Shown here one piece after another: positions 34,777 to 37,090 of a DNA stretch of 37,090 nt (positions within the stretch are counted from its first letter, which is position 1; the number at the start of each line of letters is the position of its first letter). This stretch comes from an uncultured Clostridia bacterium (GTDB lineage Bacteria; Bacillota; Clostridia; Oscillospirales; CAG-272): contig CALYSG010000001.1 of NCBI GenBank assembly GCA_945485605.1, positions 1-37,090 on the forward strand, given 5' to 3'. The notes beneath the pieces were generated by a model. The model was not told where the DNA came from. It saw only the letters and a program-made list of their open reading frames with translations, and made no database searches. A program made the position numbers and the translations under genes.

Positions 34777-35763
34777 ATGACTGAAAACATTAAGCTGAAC
34801 GGCACCGAAACGAAGAAAAAATCCGGCGCCAAGAAGAAAAAACGCAGTCATGCCTCGCTTGACAGGCGTAAGGCGCGTTCCGGCTGGATCTTCGTCGCAC
34901 CGTTCGTGATCGGCTTTCTCTTCATCTACTTCCCCATAGTCTTGCAGTCAATAAAGATGAGCTTCTTCACTTACGAGACTCTTGCCGGCGGAGGCTACAC
35001 CATGGAGTGGGTCGGCTTCGAGTATTTCAGACAGGCGCTGTTCGTAAACCCGAAGTTCGTGCAGACTCTGATAACCGGAATCGGAGATATGATATTCGAG
35101 ATCCCCGCGATTATAATCTTCTCGCTCTTCATGGCGGTACTTCTGAACCAGAAGATGGCGGGCAGAGCACTCTTCCGCGCGATATTCTTCATTCCGGTTA
35201 TCCTGTCCACCGGTATTATGGAATCGATCAATAACCAGAACATCCTTGATGAGTACATGGAGGAAAGTATCTCGGACGGAACCGAATCGAGTGCCGCCGA
35301 TCAGATCGCCTCGGCGATGGATATTCAGGCGCTCTTCTCAGGAATGGCGGTCGGATCCGAGCTTGCCGAGATAGTTGCCGACTGGGTCAACAAGATATTC
35401 CAGATAGTAAACCGTTCGGGCGTTCAGATGCTTATATTCCTTGCCGGACTGCAATCTATCTCTCCTGCGATCTACGAATCGTGCCAGATAGACGGTGCGA
35501 CCGCATGGGAGACCTTCTGGAAGATCACATTCCCGATGATAAGCCCGATGATACTCGTCAACTCGGTATATACGGTCATAGATTCCTTTACGACCGACTC
35601 AAATACCATTATGAAATTTATTTCAAATGAGTATCTGCAGCCGGACGGAAAGGGAACGAGCACCGCTATGTCGTGGATGTACTTCCTCATCGTAATAGCT
35701 ATGGTCGGTATCATCGCGGCGATATGCTCCGCCTTCGTCTTCTACCAAAGACGAAATGACTGA
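34777..35763 (+). CDS. ABC sugar-type permease, UgpA/LacF-like (pair 2)
   Basis: The product is 328 residues. A long basic N-terminus rich in Lys precedes about six membrane helices, the first being WIFVAPFVIGFLFIYFPIVL. The EAA loop is ESCQIDGATAWETFWKITFP from Glu234. A soluble loop (about 160-215, NNQNILDEYMEESISDGTESS) between helices is longer than usual. GAAAGGAG lies upstream. It forms the second permease pair of the cluster with the 35781 gene. Since only one binding protein is visible, either the pair shares it or its own lies beyond the window. Confidence 0.92.
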   Translation: MTENIKLNGTETKKKSGAKKKKRSHASLDRRKARSGWIFVAPFVIGFLFIYFPIVLQSIKMSFFTYETLAGGGYTMEWVGFEYFRQALFVNPKFVQTLITGIGDMIFEIPAIIIFSLFMAVLLNQKMAGRALFRAIFFIPVILSTGIMESINNQNILDEYMEESISDGTESSAADQIASAMDIQALFSGMAVGSELAEIVADWVNKIFQIVNRSGVQMLIFLAGLQSISPAIYESCQIDGATAWETFWKITFPMISPMILVNSVYTVIDSFTTDSNTIMKFISNEYLQPDGKGTSTAMSWMYFLIVIAMVGIIAAICSAFVFYQRRND

Positions 35764-35780
35764 GAAAGGAGAGAAGATAA

Positions 35781-37090
35781 ATGGATACAACAGTGAATTC
35801 ATACCGCGATCCGCATAAGAAGGTAAAGGTCGAGTTTGACCGTGCCCCTCTTGCGCAGCGGCTCAAAGCAAAATATCTCTCCTTCTTCTTCATAAAGAAG
35901 GTCGTCTGGTATCTCTTCAGGCTCATACTTCTTATCGGTATATCGTACGTCGTTATCTACCCCTTCATCACGAAGATCGCGGGCTCGTTCATGTCGCCTG
36001 CGGACTTCGTCGATGTCACGGTACTTATTATACCGAAGCACTTCACACTTGACACTTATACGGCGATATTCAACGAGCTGAGCTACAGTGAGGCTTTTCT
36101 GAATACCTTCATGCTTTCTATATCCTGCGCGGTGATTCAGACGCTGAGCTGTTGCCTTGTCGGATACGGACTCGCGAAGTTCAAGTTCAAGGGTGCGAAG
36201 TACGTCTTTCTCGCCGTCATACTGACGATGATCCTTCCGTACAGAACGCTTTACAGCTCTATCATAGGATTTTTCGGCAGCTTTGATATAAGGGGACCGC
36301 TCTCGGCGCTTATCGACGGCCCCGGACTCTTCACACTGCTCGGAATGGCGGGATGGGAAGAGGTTGCAAACGGGATCAATATCAACAACACCTACTTCCC
36401 ACTTCTGATTCTCTCGGCGGCAGGACTTGCATTCAAGAACGGACTCTATATATTCCTTCTGAGACAGTTCTTCCGCGGAGTCCCCGACGAGCTCGAGGAG
36501 TCGGCTTACATCGACGGATCGGGTACGATAAAGACCTTCATCAGCATAATCCTTCCGCTTTCGGTGCCGATGCTGATAACGGTATTCCTCTTCTCGTTCT
36601 CGTGGCAGTGGACCGATATAGACTATACCGGAATGTTCTTCACGTCGACCAAGACGAAGCTGCTTCCCAACATAGTCGGCATCCCTCAGTCTCTCTCCCT
36701 TAAGGCGGAGGACTTCGCCGCCGGTAAGAACCTCTATGAGGCGGCGATAAGAAACACCTGCGGACTTATGATAATCGCGCCGCTGGTAGTCGTTTATGTC
36801 TTCTGCCAGAAGTTCCTGGTACAGGGCATAGAGCGCTCCGGTCACGGCCTTCGCCTCGGGCTTCGCCGCCAGGATGAAGGAGACCATCGCCGAGACATCG
36901 CGCGCGGCCAGCCCCTTGACGGCCAAGAGCAGGTTATCCTCTTCATCCTTCTCCAGGAGCGTCTCGGCCTGCTTGAGCTGCTCCTCGGCAGAAGAGAGCT
37001 GCAACTTCTGCGCCAGGCAGACCAACTGCGCATAACGCGGGAAGTCGGACTTCTCCGAGCCCTTGATTGCAAAGTCCAGGCGGTTCTTCA
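35781..37090 (+). CDS. ABC sugar-type permease, MalG-like (pair 2), natural end lost
   Basis: The ATG at 35781 has a GAAAGGAG site nine bases upstream, and the preceding permease stops 17 bases before it. The protein reads MDTTVNSYRDPHKKVKVEFD at the start, then about six membrane helices (LILLIGISYVVIYPFITKIA first). The EAA loop is EESAYIDGSGTIKTFISIIL around Glu240. The membrane domain ends KFLVQGIERSG at residue 354 (36842). Relatives normally stop a few residues later (…GIVG). Here the frame stays open to the window edge and continues with sequence unlike any permease (LRLGLRRQDEGDHRRDIARG), while the opposite strand there looks coding. Only residues 1-354 are trusted. Confidence 0.85.
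   Translation, partial: MDTTVNSYRDPHKKVKVEFDRAPLAQRLKAKYLSFFFIKKVVWYLFRLILLIGISYVVIYPFITKIAGSFMSPADFVDVTVLIIPKHFTLDTYTAIFNELSYSEAFLNTFMLSISCAVIQTLSCCLVGYGLAKFKFKGAKYVFLAVILTMILPYRTLYSSIIGFFGSFDIRGPLSALIDGPGLFTLLGMAGWEEVANGININNTYFPLLILSAAGLAFKNGLYIFLLRQFFRGVPDELEESAYIDGSGTIKTFISIILPLSVPMLITVFLFSFSWQWTDIDYTGMFFTSTKTKLLPNIVGIPQSLSLKAEDFAAGKNLYEAAIRNTCGLMIIAPLVVVYVFCQKFLVQGIERSGHGLRLGLRRQDEGDHRRDIARGQPLDGQEQVILFILLQERLGLLELLLGRRELQLLRQADQLRITREVGLLRALDCKVQAVL
36843..37090 (-). CDS. Partial helical protein on the opposite strand, unrecognised
   Basis: Read from the right edge, the minus strand gives an open frame without a start inside the window: KNRLDFAIKGSEKSDFPRYA, then LVCLAQKLQLSSAEEQLKQA, and later LAAKPEAKAVTGA before it meets the permease sequence. 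The segment is amphipathic and helical, TPR-like or coiled, and reads like real protein. The plus-strand frame does not. Base composition is more GC-rich than in the adjoining operon. It ends abruptly at about 36843 without a stop. Family unknown. It is best explained as the fragment of another locus joined here by assembly error or recombination. Confidence 0.4.

Noticed and set aside
35799..36840. Minus-strand open frame continuing from the right-edge fragment into the permease
   Set aside because: From about 36840 leftwards it is antisense to clear permease sequence with EAA loop and membrane helices; only the part right of the junction looks real.
1..37090. CRISPR arrays, tRNA or rRNA genes, transposases, integrases
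   Set aside because: No regularly spaced direct repeats, no cloverleaf-like tRNA sequence and no mobile-element protein was seen by eye on either strand.

Overview
The window looks like a chromosomal segment of a Clostridia-type Bacillota, probably in or near the Oscillospirales. The evidence is near-consensus SigA promoters with 17-bp spacers, AGGAGG-type ribosome binding sites, an S-box (SAM-I) riboswitch on metK, a leucine T-box leader ahead of leuS, RecD2 without RecBC context, and lipoprotein/ABC genes of the kind common in gut Clostridia. Base composition is near 50% GC. No rRNA, tRNA, CRISPR array, transposase or phage gene was seen. The placement is inference; nothing in the window names a species.

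Layout. (1) 1-198: a dispersed hairpin-rich repeat. (2) 199-3615, minus strand: a four-gene operon with a nucleotide-pyrophosphatase-like phosphodiesterase, a lipoprotein, a glycerophosphodiester phosphodiesterase and a small two-helix membrane protein. It diverges from an endonuclease/exonuclease/phosphatase-family gene (3784-4560). (3) 4723-9504, minus strand: T-box(Leu) leader, then a second copy of the dispersed repeat, a HIT-family gene, leuS and cinA. cinA has no normal start codon; an ACG sits where ATG should be. (4) 9555-14883, plus strand: a three-gene operon of a TerB_N/TerB_C protein, a BrxD-like (DUF2791) P-loop ATPase and an Lhr-like DEAD/DEAH helicase. This resembles part of type 2 BREX without the methylase or PglZ, and is the best candidate for an undescribed (probably antiphage) system. 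(5) 14902-19799, plus strand: S-box, metK, a small membrane protein, recD2 and comF, closely packed. (6) 19576-20292: a gene-poor stretch. (7) 20293-36842, plus strand: one long operon for uptake of an extracellular carbohydrate-like substrate. It encodes a 1301-residue solute-binding lipoprotein, two permeases, an NHL-TPR-Yip1 membrane protein, a 2061-residue DUF5696-type protein carrying a giant alanine-rich coiled coil, and a second permease pair. No ABC ATPase gene is present, so a shared MsmX-like ATPase elsewhere is expected.

The last ~250 bases (from about 36843) do not look like the rest. The permease frame loses its family ending and runs open to the edge, while the opposite strand reads as an unrelated helical protein. 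This looks like a contig chimera or a recombination junction.

Most family assignments come from motifs read by eye. Nothing was searched against a database.
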